Positions 45,374 through 56,109 of a stretch of DNA of 64,000 nt are shown one piece after another. Below the pieces are notes generated by a model, which worked only from the letters and a program-made list of their open reading frames with translations, did not search any database and was not told where the DNA came from. This DNA comes from Selaginella moellendorffii. Its lineage: Eukaryota > Streptophyta > Lycopodiopsida > Selaginellales > Selaginellaceae. Each line of letters begins with the position of its first letter. Within the stretch, counting starts at the first letter, position 1. The position numbers were made by a program, and so were the translations under genes. The DNA is taken from NCBI RefSeq assembly GCF_000143415.4, contig NW_003314403.1, positions 66,316 through 130,315 on the forward strand, read 5' to 3'.

Positions 45374-45791
45374 GATGGCATGTATTTATTTAAAAATATA
45401 ACTTATTATGGCATGGGGTTCCATGCCATTGTATTAATATTAAAAGACAATTCTTTGAGAGGATTTGCATTATACTAGAAGTGTTACAGCATGTTATTGG
45501 AAGTCTACGAAGTTGTTTTATTAATAAGGGGAAAGTAAAGATTGAATGGGGACTTGGGCTCCACCTAGACTCGGAGCAACTGAGCCAATATTAAAAGGAT
45601 GGAAAGAAATTGGACAATGATGACAAGGAGAAGAGAGAGGTGAAGCAGTGGCAGAGGGAGGAGAAGTGATTGAGTAGACATTTCCTTGTTTAAAATAAAA
45701 TGGCATGTGCCTCAATGCAGTTGAATTTTGTTATATTTATATACTATATAAAGGTTTGGAAACCTTATTTTACAAGTAGGATAATGACAAT
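45374..45791. other. Subterminal region of copy C (gene 2 side)
   Basis: Non-coding; palindrome at 45407-45430 with centre GGGGTTCC, the inverse of the copy B site at 14950-14972. No other feature seen. Confidence 0.55.
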
Positions 45792-45815
45792 TCCCACTTT
45801 AACGAAATAGAGCTT
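45792..45815 (-). repeat. Terminal inverted repeat, copy C (gene 2 side)
   Basis: Matches the copy B ends exactly; followed by TAGA (45816-45819), the partner of 33493-33496. Confidence 0.93.
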
Positions 45816-46788
45816 TAGAGGGTTTGGTGAGCTCCAAAAGTATAGTAGGGGGAGGACTCTAGTGGAGCCAGTTTGGCCAAGAAATGCCAGTTTGGCCAAG
45901 AAAGGCCAATTTGGCAAAAGAAGGCTGTACCCAGATGTTGGGTGATGGGATAACCACTAGGAAGTCCAAGACTAAAGTGAATATGGATTGACAAGCAGGG
46001 TAACTTGGTGAAGTATTCAAGAGCCGACTCTAGTTCCCCCAAGAGATCGAATGGCCGATGCTCCCAATCCAAGTGTGGGTGGCACTACCTACTTGGATAC
46101 CTGGCATGGCTCAACAGAACCTCGCTCTAAGCTCATGGTTAGAGCACCTAAAGGTGGAAGGTGGGGAGAGTACCCATGGGGCTTGCGTAGGGCCACGGTG
46201 TTCCGAAATATTGTGCTGAAGTCCCAAACTAGGGAAAGGAGGAGGAGCAATCCTCTAATGTAGTGACTAAGGATATAGTCACATGGTGAGGAAGTCCCAG
46301 AAGACAATGGGACTTAGTGGCCGGGCTTGTGAGCCTTGATCTAGTGGCAGTGTTGACGAACATGGCCATGGACAGAAAAAAGACTTGGTAGGAACTTACA
46401 AAGGGATATTGGGGAAGGCTATTCCCCATGTTTGTGAGCTTCCTAAGGATGCTAAGGAGTGGATCGGGGATGACAACTTGTGGATGGATGGCCTAGTCTT
46501 GGAGAGGTGGGACTATGATGCAAGTGCACCAGTGCGGCAAAGGTGAATGGGCATGGCCTTAGTGTAACAGGCCGATATGTTAGTGGTACCTTTGGGTGTC
46601 AGTCATGGGATCGGACACATGGAACACTTGGGCCAAGTGCAAAGGTTGAGTGGCAGGGATGCCATTCTCGGGGCTAGCATGCCCAAGTCTAGAATAGGAC
46701 TTATAGAGGTTGTGAGTGAGACTCCTCCAAATGGTCAGAGATATGGTTAAGTGACTAAAGTAGAATAGAAAAATTTAGTCGCTTATAA
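45816..46788 (+). repeat. R4 5' LTR, part after copy C
   Basis: Continues GGGTTTGGTGAGCTCCAAAAG from the first half at 33011-33496. Ends near AGTCGCTTATAAG; the primer site is mutated. Confidence 0.65.
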
Positions 46789-48813
46789 GTTCATGACGAC
46801 TCCTTCCCAAAAGAATCCTAATGGAAATAGGAATGGCATAGTCTAAGCTGGAAGGCATGCAATTAGAGTGTGGTGACCTAAATAAGGATGGAAGTGTGGA
46901 AGCACTAGCAATGAGTTGTAGGACTTGACAACTAGTAGGTAACTAAGCAAAAGGTGCAAAATAATTGGTTAACTGGTAGAAGGTAACTACCTAAGACTTC
47001 TTATTAGGATAAGGAAGTTAAATAAACCCTTATAGGGGTGAAATTGTTTATGTTGCGATATAATAAATCAATGTCGTAAAGGGAATGCTCATTGTCAAAG
47101 AGGCCATCATTGGGACACCCAAACACTCTAGAACACCAGGAGGTGGTGTTTGTTTTCGTGAGGACACAAATAAAGCCCAAGGGACAAAATCCCTAATGAA
47201 TAATGGATAGAAGGTGTTATCCAAATGTCCAAGGTTGTGGAAACCAGAGAAGTTTGTCTACCCGAATTGGACAAAGCCAAACATGGGATTTTGGCAAGGC
47301 TGATAATGGGGCATATAAAGGCCCATAAGTAGCAATGTTAATCTCGGTGTGTGGGATTATAAGGTGAGCATACCCGAATTGAGGAACCACTCCCTAAGCT
47401 ATTAAGTGAGTTCATCCCTATGAATACTTGCTAAGACATGGTAGAAAGTGTAAAGCTATCCTCTTAGCCTAGAGGAAAATAACTGAAGGAAATGTGTGAA
47501 GCCAAAAGCAAGTAGTAAAGGGATAGAACCGGACTATAGGAATCGATGGGCATAACCGAAGGTGGTTATGCAAGTTGGGAGTGGAGAATTGAGTGGGTGC
47601 TCGAGCATCTTGTTACTAGCGACTAGGATGCCATGGAGAGTCTAAAACATGGGATGGTCCATATTTGACTATATGGCAATTGGAAGGCTTGCGAAAGGAG
47701 ACGCCTTAGCAAGTTAAGGAACAGAGTTCCTTGAAGGTTCCTCTAGGTAGATAAGTACCTAGAAATCCAAGTGTAAATAGTTCATAAAGCACGCGAAATT
47801 AAAGTGGCACAGCAGAAGCGTGGTCTTGAAGCTTGCCAAGATGTAAGGCTATCAAAGTTAAGGAAGTAATTCCCGAGTGTTTAAAGAGAGGGCTTTGAAT
47901 GAAAGTCGATGGTTAAGGACTTTCATGCTTATGCATGAACCATGTTACGGTGGTCGGATGACTTGTTAAGTGAGATTGGCAAGTCGAGGGAACAAATACC
48001 CTATTTGAAGGAGCCAACTTCAAAGGGGTGGCCTATGGGGCCAAGCATGGAGGAGTCCATGCATGATCACAGACTTGTTAGGTGAGAGGACTTGGCAGTG
48101 CAGAGGAACTAGGTTCCTAAGTCGTGATCTGTAGTGTGCTTTAAGTATAAGTTGGTGCATCGGTGTGGGGAGTCACGCCAAGCATTCTGTGTGATACCAT
48201 CCGTAGATGCATATACGAAGGTTGGGTTCGAGTCTCGACCCTTTAGTGTTTGGGTTCGAGTCCCAACTCACTAAAGTGCGGTGATGGTTCAGAATATGAG
48301 GACACTCATTTTTCGGTGGTCATGGACTCTTAGTAAGGAGACTAGCTTGGGCACACCGTCAAGCGGGGGATGCCCCAGAGTCATAATGCATAGTTAGATT
48401 GCTTAGTGTGGATCGGCATATCTAACTTAAACACTTTGGTGCAAGTAGCACCAAGGGCGTGGTGAATGAGATGGGGACACCCAATCTTAGTTGCTATGGA
48501 CCCTTGGTTGGAAGAGCTAACTTGGGTGCATAGCTAAGTGTGGGGTATGCCCCCGGGGAACTTAAAGGTTTGGAAGACCTAGTACCTATTGACAAACCTA
48601 TTAAGGTGCCAAGGTTAAATTACTAAATCATCTTATGGCTAAAACAAGGACAAAGTCCTTATGAGGTTAAGGAATAAGATTCCTAGTTTAAAGTGTCGAC
48701 TTGAACTGTTAGTAATGGTGTGGCTTAGTCAAGGTGACCAAATGGGAAGGACACCAAAAGGGAAATCAGTTATGCCAAATCAATGGTATAGCGAGTCTAA
48801 GAAAGTGGCCTCT
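46789..48813 (+). other. R4 interior, first part: no gene seen
   Basis: About 2 kb without a long open frame or recognisable motif in any frame. The 48661-48982 ORFs have no similarity I recognise. Confidence 0.4.
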
Positions 48814-49932
48814 TGTAAGCCACAAATTTTTCCTTTCCAATTTGCCAACTTACCTCGTCTATCCGACCGACACTACCTTGGCTTTTGCTAAGTTCCCAGG
48901 CCAAGGTTCCCGTCTATTGTACCAACTCCTACTTGGTCCTACTTGGTTTCAGCTACTCACTGCACAAGCAACAGAGCGTTAGCCATCCATCCACGGATTC
49001 CCAAATCTCTTCCAATCCCCCTCCCCGGGTTAGACTGAACTTAAGGTTCAGCTAAACTCCCCGCAGGCACAAGCAACCAAGCACACCAAGCCTCCATGTA
49101 CCTAACATCCCTTGGTACAACAAGACTTGATCATGGGACCCTCTAAATCCTACGCCTTGGGTGCAACATTTGCTTCGGGATGCCAGGGTAAACATGGGGC
49201 CTAAAGGCCCGGTATGGGACTCTAAAGGCCGCCTTCCCCCCCCCCCCCCCCCCATCTATCCCAAAGGGAAGGCCCAAGCCCCTAGGAAGGGCGAGGACTA
49301 ATGAGCCACAAGGTACTCAAGTGGGGCACCATTCCACATAAGCTGGGAGCACCGCAGTTGGTTTCCCTTTCGGGAGTGGGAGCTACTCTTGAGCACTTCC
49401 TTAGGTGGCCCCTCTGACACCACTCGAGTTCACTCCCACCCAAAGCCCCTCAACCCCAGTCTCAACCTTAAATCAGTTTGGAAGCACCATTGGAGAGTTC
49501 CTTCAAGACTGGTTCTTGGACCTCACTATCCCTACTATACTTTTGGAAACCCCTACAGCCCCCCCCCTTGGGAGACGCACGCTTTGGGCTTTCACCCCTT
49601 GACCCGTATTAGTACTCGAACTCAGCCTCAGACTCGATCTCGGACTCGATCTTGGACCCGACTTTGGACTCGATCTCGAACTTGATCTCGGACTTGATCT
49701 CGGACCTGATCTTGGACTCGGTCTCGGACCCGATTCGGATCTCGGACTCAGTCTCGAACTCGATCTCCAATTTGGCCTCGGACTCAATCCTGGACTCTAT
49801 CTCAAACTTGGTCTAAGAGTCCGTATTAGACTCAATCTTCAACTCGGTCCCATCCGATGAACTCTTTGTCGTTTCGATCATGCTTTCGAGGATCCTTTAG
49901 CTTACAACACCCCGGGGAGTTGGTTCCTTACA
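48814..49932 (-). mobile_element. Solo LTR, family 1 (inverted), with 5-bp target duplication
   Basis: 1,119 bp, TGTAAGCCAC to GGTTCCTTACA, flanked by CCTCT at 48809-48813 and 49933-49937. A perfect duplication with no interior shows a complete insertion that later lost its body by LTR-LTR recombination. It includes the CTCGGACTCGAT minisatellite and a C homopolymer (about 49239-49252). Confidence 0.92.
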
Positions 49933-49937
49933 CCTCT

Positions 49938-50839
49938 GGAAAAGACCCATAGGAGGGTCGCAAAGTTGAGCCGTCGATGGAGCTTAATGCTAAAGAGACC
50001 TACTAGGGGTGAGCACCCTTTGGACTTAGCAAAATAGAGCTTTTGCCATGGAACCAAAAGGATACTTCAAGAATGGAAGTAGTGATCCTATATTGTTTGG
50101 TGCAACAATCAATGGATAGGAGCAAAAAATTGGTAGCTAAAAAAAGAGGGAATCATGGAAAAGCATCCAAATGGAAAAGTTAGGCCAAGAACACTAAAAT
50201 GTTGGGTGCTAACAGATTGTGGGAAATGCAAATGTGTTTCCAAAGATGGATTCCTAATTGCTCTAATTTGGCAAAAGCGGAAGCTCCAGGGGAAGGAGCG
50301 GTAAGGTAGTCAAATGATAGGGCCATGGACAACCCTAGCACAAATTATAATAATTAGAACTTAGTGCCAAAGGTGGCACGAAATAAAAAAAAGGATGATG
50401 GTGCCCTCAAGTGGAGAACTTCCTAAGATGGGGAAGTGGAATTGCACAATAAGTGCCAAGCAAGGTGTTGGAGACACCTAGGGAATTGACTTCGAAAAGT
50501 CAAAATTAAAAGTTCCAAAGTGCAAAAGTTATACCAATGGAAACTAAGACTACTTGAGAATGAGTAGTAGAATTGAGATAGAGAAGGTGCCTCTAACAAG
50601 TTTAGTGAAAACTAAACCAATAAAAGGAGAGAACCACCACAAGTGGTCAAATGAGTCTCTAAGTTAGAGAGATTATGTTCCTTAGAGGATAGGCAAGGCA
50701 TAGTGAGCCTTCGGTATCAAACCATTGATGAATATTGGCGAGGGGCCAAGGATGGAAAGGGTAATACAAGTAGGTATTACTTTATAAAATAGTTTATTGT
50801 TCGATAAGGACATTGAACTTCGTCTATAGGTGTTGGAGT
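49938..50839 (+). other. R4 interior, second part: no gene seen
   Basis: Continues the interior after the solo LTR. AT-rich near 50090-50700; no domain found. Confidence 0.4.
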
Positions 50840-51747
50840 TATGAGACACAAAATCCCTAGGCCCCAAAGTGGAGCCAAAAGGGTGCCACATGGTAGTGGC
50901 TGAAACAAAAGCAAAATGAGTGTAACACGTTTGGACTAAAAGCTTCAACTTGAAAGGTCAAAAGTGGGAGTGGAACTCTCAACAAAGTGCTCAAGGAACA
51001 AGCATGGAGCAAGCAATAAGTGAGTCTTTAGAAAAGGGACCCGAGATGGAGTTCGAGATGGACCCAAGATGGACCCGAGATAGAGTCCGAGATGGACCCG
51101 AGATGGAGTCCGAGACGGAGTTCGAAATGGATCCTGAGATGGAGTCCGAGATGGACCCGAGATGGAGTCCAAGATGGACCCGAGATGGACCCGAGATGGA
51201 GTCCGAGATGGACCCAAGATGGACCCGAGACAGAGTCTGAGGTGGACCTGAGATGGAGTCTGAGATGGAGTTCGAGATGGACCCGAGATGGACCCGAGAT
51301 GGATCCAAGATGGAACCGAGACCGAGTCCGAAACCAGGACCGAGACCAAATCCGAGTCTGAGTCCGAATACCAATACAGGTAGTTGGGTGAAAGCCCAAA
51401 TCGATCGTCCCCCTGGGGGGGCGGGGGGGTAAAAGGGGTTCCAAAAGTATAGTAGGGAGAGTGTGGGGGTTGGATCCCAGTGGAGTTAGTTTGGTTAGGA
51501 AAGGCTAGTTTGGCACATGAAGGCTATGCCTAGGTGCTAGGTGATGGGATAACCACTAAGAAGTCCAAGACTAGAGTGAATACAGACTGACAAGCGGGGT
51601 AGCTTGGTGAAGTGTTCAAGAGTTGGCTTTAGTTCCCCTGGGAGATCAAATTGTCGATACTCCCAATCCAAGTGTGGTGGCACTACCTACTTGGATACCT
51701 AGCATGGCTCAACAAAACCTCACTCTAAGCCCATGGCTAGAGCACCC
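50840..51747 (+). repeat. R4 3' LTR (left part, cut by R3)
   Basis: Starts GAGACACAAAATCCCTAGGC like 33014 onward, has the GAGATGGACCC minisatellite (51035-51320), and is broken at AGCACCC by the R3 LTR start. Confidence 0.7.
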
Positions 51748-52763
51748 TGTAAGGAACCGACTCCCCGAGATGTTGTAAGCTAAAGGATCCCCGAAAGCAT
51801 GACCGAAATGACAAAGAGTTCATCGGATGGGACCGAGTCGAAGATCAAGTCCAAGACCGACTCTGAGACCGAGTTCGAGATAGAGTCCGGGATCGAGCCC
51901 GAGGCCGAATCGGAGACCAAGTCCAAAGTCGGGTCCGAGATCGAGTCCGAGATCGAGTCCGAGACCGAGTCCGAATACTAATACGGGTCAAGGGGTGAAA
52001 GCCCAAAGCGTGTGTCTCCCGGGGGGGGCTACAGGGGGTTCCAAAAGTATAGTAGGGATAGTGAGGTCCAGGAACCAGCCTTGAAAGAACTCTCCAGTGG
52101 TGCTTCCAAACTGACTTGAGGTTGAGACTGGGGCCGAGGGGCCTTGGGTGGGAGTGAGCATGGGCTTGGGTGGTGTCGGAGGGGCCACACAGGGAAGTGC
52201 TCAAAAGCAGCTCCCAATCCCGAAAGGGAAACCAACTGCGGTGCTCCTGGCTCATGTGGAGTGGTGCCCCACTTGAGTACCTTGTGGCTCATTGGTCCTC
52301 ACCCTTCCTAGGGGCTTAGGCCTTCCCTTCGGGATGGAAGTGGGGGGGTAGAGGTACCTATACCGGGCCATTAGGCCACGGTGTTTCGCCCCGATGTCCC
52401 GAAGCAAGTGTTGCACCCAAGGCTTGGGATTTAGAGGGTCCCATGATCAAGTCTTGTTGTACCAAGGGGTGTTAGGGATTTGGAGGCTTGGTGTGCTTGG
52501 CTGCTTGTGCCTGCGGGGAGTGTAACTGAACCTTAAGTCTAGTCTAACCCGGGGAGGGGGATTGGGAGAGATTTGGGAATCCGTGGATGGATGGTTAACG
52601 CTCTATTGCTCGTGCAGTGAGTAGCTGAAACTAAGTAGGACCAAGTAGGAGATGGTACAATAGGTGGGAACCTTGGCGAGGGAACTTAGCACAAGCTAAG
52701 GCAGTGTTGGTCAGATAGACGAGGTAAGCTGGGAAATTGGAAAGGAAAAATTTGTGGCTTACA
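51748..52763 (+). repeat. R3 5' LTR (family 1)
   Basis: 1,016 bp, TGTAAGGAACCGACTCC to GGCTTACA. It is the forward counterpart of the solo LTRs at 27673-28838 and 48814-49932. Minisatellite at 51830-51990. Confidence 0.9.
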
Positions 52764-52766
52764 ATT

Positions 52767-52778
52767 TGGTATCAGAGC
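52767..52778 (+). other. R3 primer-binding site (Met-type)
   Basis: TGGTATCAGAGC three bases inside the LTR, the classic complement of initiator Met tRNA in plant LTR elements. Confidence 0.92.
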
Positions 52779-54977
52779 TTTCACCAAGTGTTCAGCATGC
52801 TCCTCTAGCGTCTCACTATAGGTCAGGATACTACCAGATCAGGGTAGCAGAGGAAGATGTCGAGAAGACAACCTGTCAAACCAGGTATGGGAGCTTTGAG
52901 TTTCTAGTGATGCCCTTTGGGCTATGCAATGCGCCGGTAATATTTTCGGTGTTGATGAACCATATCTTTTTACCCTATCTGGATCACTTCATGGTCGTCT
53001 ATATTGATGACATCTTGATCTATAGCGAGACACTAGAGGAGCATGCCGAACACTTGGCGAAGGTGTTTGAAAAACTAAGGGAACACAAACTGTATGCTAA
53101 AGAGAGCAAATGTGACTTTGCTCAACAAGAGGTAAAGTTTCTTGGGCATGTGGTGGGCCAAGACGGGTTCAAGGTGGACCCGGAGAAGGTCAAAGCGATC
53201 CAAGAATGGGAGCAACCAGCGAATGTACATGAGTTGAGGGCGTTCTTGGGGCTATGCAACTACTACCGAAAGTTTATTAGACACTATTCGAGAGTAGCCC
53301 TGCCCTTAACGAACCAAACAAGAAAAGGGAAGATGGTATGGACAGCGGAATGCGAGGCGGCATTCGTCCACCTCAAAGGAAAGTTGAGGAAGGCTCCCGT
53401 GTTGGCATTACCAGACTTTGGTAAGGACTTTGAGGTCGAAACGGATGCTTCAGACTTTGTGTTGGGCGCAATTTTGAAGCAAGACAACCATCCAGTAGCG
53501 TTCTTCTCGAAGAAGTTGGACAAAGCTCAACAGAAGTGGCCTGCCCACGAGAAGGAATTGTTTGCAGTGGTCAAAGCACTCAAGGAGTGGTGACACTACT
53601 TTAGGAGACACTTCAAGGTTTACATAGACAATGTGGCAACGAAACACTTCTTGTCACAGCCCGACTTGAGAGGGAAATAGGGTTGGTGGGCCAATGCCTT
53701 GGCTGAGTTTGATTGCGAGATTTTGTACAAGCCTAGGAAGAGCAACATCGTGGCAGATGTGCTGAGTTGAAAAGCGAGCTTGAAGTTGGCGATATCCAGT
53801 GCGACAACAACCTTTTGGGATGATGTGCAGACAGCATATGAGAATGATGGTCTAGCACAAGAAGTGTTGCTAAGGAATCTAGAGGCACAGGAAGCTCACT
53901 AAAGAGGTGAGCTACTAACGGAAGAGAAAACGGGCTATGCGGAACGCAACGGACTCATCTATTACAAGCAAACGAGGGTGTATGTTCCAAAAGGGGAACT
54001 AAGGAAGGTAGCCTTAGAAGAGGGTCATGACGGACCTTTTGCAGGACACAGTGGAGTGCCCAAGACGATGGGCTTACTCAAGAGGAAGTACCATTGGCCA
54101 GATATGGCTAAGGACATCCAAGACTATGTAAAAACATGTCCAACATTTCAACAGGTCAAAGCCGTGACTAAGGCTAGTGGGGGCTTGTTGCAGAGCACCC
54201 CAATTCCAAATTGTCCGTGGAAATGTCTTACAATAGACTTCATCACGGGACTTCCCCCAAGCGAGGGGTTCGATGCGATATTCGTGGTAGTGGACCGATT
54301 TTCGAAAATGGCACATTTCATACCCACCACAACGGAGGTGGATGCAGAAGGTGTGGCGAAGCTGTTCTTCAAACAAGTCGTTCGAGTGTGGGGAAGACCA
54401 AAAGAGATTATCTCAGATCGAGATAAGATCTTCACTAGTAGGTTCTAGAGGACTCTTCTGGAACAGTATCACACCAAGTTGAAATTCAGCACAGCCTATC
54501 ACCCACAGACAGGTATTGGGTATTAAGTCAAGTTTGATGGCACTAACACTTCTTGACAGACGGACAAACGGAAAGGGTGAATAGGCAGCTGAAGGATTAT
54601 TTGCAATGCTATGTCTCGGGAGACCAGACCGACTGGGTAAGTCATTTGGGACTTGTGGAAATGTGTTATAACAACTCACCACATTCAAGTATCGGGGTGA
54701 GTCCATGGGAAGTCATCAATGGGCGAACTATTGAAGGTTCTGTGGAACTCAGCGTGGCCGAGTATCATGGAGAGCTACCCACAGTGGAGGCATTCATGAT
54801 AGAAAGACTCAACATTTGGAATCTAGTGAGGGATTCCTTGGAACGGGCTCAACAAAAGCAAACCAAGTACATGAACTAGAAGCGCCAGGAAGTAGAGTTC
54901 CAAGCTGGGGAGAAGGTGTGGCTGAACACCAAGAACCTTAGGCTACAAAGTGGGATCAGCCGAAAGTTGACCCAAAG
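52779..54977 (+). pseudogene. R3 pol: reverse transcriptase - RNase H - integrase
   Basis: Enters within reverse transcriptase at RSGYYQIRVAEED. Seen: FLVMPFGLCNAP, the catalytic VYIDDIL (about 52999-53019), FLGHVVGQDGFKVDPEKV, YYRKFIRHYSRVALPL, RNase H starting ETDASDFVLGAIL and PAHEKELFAVVKALKEW, then a stop at 53591 (the following WHYF-type motif is still readable). Integrase: zinc-binding H..H with a damaged second Cys of CxxC, core TIDFITGLP and ISDRDKIF, and HPQTDGQTER after removal of a 47-bp insert. Ends GEKVWLNTKNL...SRKLTQ where copy D cuts in. Stops at 53651, 53768, 53900, 54446 and 54877 show it is dead. Confidence 0.9.
54513..54559 (+). other. 47-bp intron-like insert in R3 integrase
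   Basis: GTATTGGG at the start, CTTGACAG at the end, with a CTAAC branch-point-like motif 13 bases before the end. Removing it restores HPQTDGQTER exactly. GACAG stands both just before and at the end of it. Confidence 0.75.
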
Positions 54978-55001
54978 AAGCTCTATTTCGTTAAAGTGGG
55001 A
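54978..55001 (+). repeat. Terminal inverted repeat, copy D
   Basis: Identical to the gene 1-side end of copy B, inverted. The second end is outside the window. Confidence 0.92.
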
Positions 55002-55637
55002 TTTATTCAGTAAAATGGGACTAGGTACAAATTTTCAAGTATTTGAAAATGACGTGAAATTATATGTTTTTTGTCCAGGGGCTAGACATATCTGGGGCAT
55101 GGTGACTAGCGCGGTGACTTTGTGTCCAGACTGAGTCCATCTGGTTGTATAATAAATCTCATTGTCAAGGTGAACAAGCCGAATCTGAAGCTAAAGAAGA
55201 GTGATGGCATGCGCGCACACACTATTTGTTTGTTCATTGAGCGTGTGGTGAGCTTTCCAAGATGAACGTCATTCCTATTAGCCAGACATATAACTTAATG
55301 GTGAGAACATTTAGATATTATTCAATGTTATCTTTTTCTAACGAATCTAATTGTGAAGGTGTAGCAAGAGGCATTGCTAGTCTGGAGAAGTCATTTAACT
55401 CATTTGACCCTTAGTGTATTTTCATGAAACTAAATAACATTCATATTATTAAGGAATTTCTCTAGTACCTTTTTTTTACGACATAGAGGCTTGCATTTCT
55501 TTCAAAGGTGATTTAGTAAAAGGCCTGAGGGCACATGCCATTCTATTTCTCAGACCGGTATTAAGATATACTAGTGCAAAGGGAAAAAGGTATTTGGTGA
55601 TCAAGTAAATGGCATGAGGGCACACGCCATTATAAGC
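55002..55637. other. Subterminal region of copy D
   Basis: Non-coding, matching 33521-34180. Palindrome at 55608-55631 and a partial one near 55526. Confidence 0.55.
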
Positions 55638-55997
55638 CTAAGCGCTAGTGGACACCTCCTTTTTGGTACTCTCAGCGGTACTATCATCCTTCTCCGGGTC
55701 AGTTGTTTTGCTTTGGATTGTTGTCTCTGACGTTACTGGGGTGTTCTCGATAGTTGTTAATATTGCCGTTTGTTCAGAAAAATGATCACCTGGAGTATAG
55801 TACGGGGAGTTTGGAAGACTTATATATTCTACATCTTCACCTATCTCCTTCTCCGTCTCCTTTTCTGCCTCACTTACAGATTTTGTGCTTGCCATGAGAA
55901 CGCTCTTCACCCTAAAATATGGAGTTCGTTGTGTTATAAAAGGAAACCAACACACACGCTGCAAGGGAATGATGGTACATAAAGCACGTAAGCCCAC
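55638..55997 (-). CDS. Unrecognised small ORF in the copy D-specific segment
   Basis: 119 codons, or about 84 from the second ATG (MASTKSVSEAEKETEKE). Rich in Glu, Thr and Ser, with no known motif. It lies downstream of gene 1 on the same strand and is absent in A, B and C, where about 440 bp are missing or, alternatively, D gained them. It might be an extra exon or small gene of the ancestral element, or chance. Confidence 0.25.
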   Translation of the reverse strand: MGLRALCTIIPLQRVCWFPFITQRTPYFRVKSVLMASTKSVSEAEKETEKEIGEDVEYISLPNSPYYTPGDHFSEQTAILTTIENTPVTSETTIQSKTTDPEKDDSTAESTKKEVSTSA

Positions 55998-56109
55998 AAT
56001 ATGGGTTTATGTGCCATTAATATGGGCCACACGCCATATTATTAGATTTATGCACGTGTGATTGGTAAATGCATATGTCACATCATCTTTGTTTTACCTC
56101 ACACACTAT

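Larger units (their letters stand above)
34041..45430. repeat. Palindrome family sites in copy C
   Basis: Sites at about 34127-34150, 35543-35563, 35600-35622, 37437-37460, 37508-37529, 37604-37627, 39830-39853, 39907-39930, 39967-39990, 41174-41197, 42680-42703, 42820-42843, 43011-43034, 44255-44276, 44330-44352 and 45407-45430. Those at 41174, 42680, 42820 and 43011 fill most of short introns; those at 44255 and 44330 are in-frame in an exon. Confidence 0.85.
33497..45815 (-). mobile_element. Element P copy C, both ends present (12,319 bp, inverted)
   Basis: Termini 33497-33520 and 45792-45815 are inverted repeats with one mismatch, flanked by TAGA on each side (33493-33496 and 45816-45819). 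Gene 1 is on the minus strand and gene 2 on the plus strand. This is the best copy for gene structure. Known damage: one lost G in gene 1, a 70-bp deletion and one CGA-to-TGA change in gene 2. Confidence 0.95.
33011..51747 (+). mobile_element. R4: family 2 LTR element hosting copy C, a solo LTR and R3
   Basis: The 5' LTR starts near 33011 (TGTGAGACACAAAATCCC), is cut at 33496 by copy C and continues at 45816-46788. The interior is 46789-50839. A second LTR starts near 50840 with the same GAGACACAAAATCCC sequence and is cut at 51748 by R3. Rejoining across copy C gives CCCAGACTCTAGAGGGTTTGG, which matches the related LTR near 31820 on the other strand, confirming the nesting. The interior has no recognisable gene, so it is non-autonomous or decayed. 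Confidence 0.65.
51748..54977 (+). mobile_element. R3: Ty3/gypsy retrotransposon, truncated by copy D
   Basis: Complete 5' LTR, primer-binding site and a pol region up to the integrase C-terminus, then copy D. Gag, protease and the first part of reverse transcriptase are missing directly after the primer site, an internal deletion. R3 inserted in the R4 3' LTR. Confidence 0.88.
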
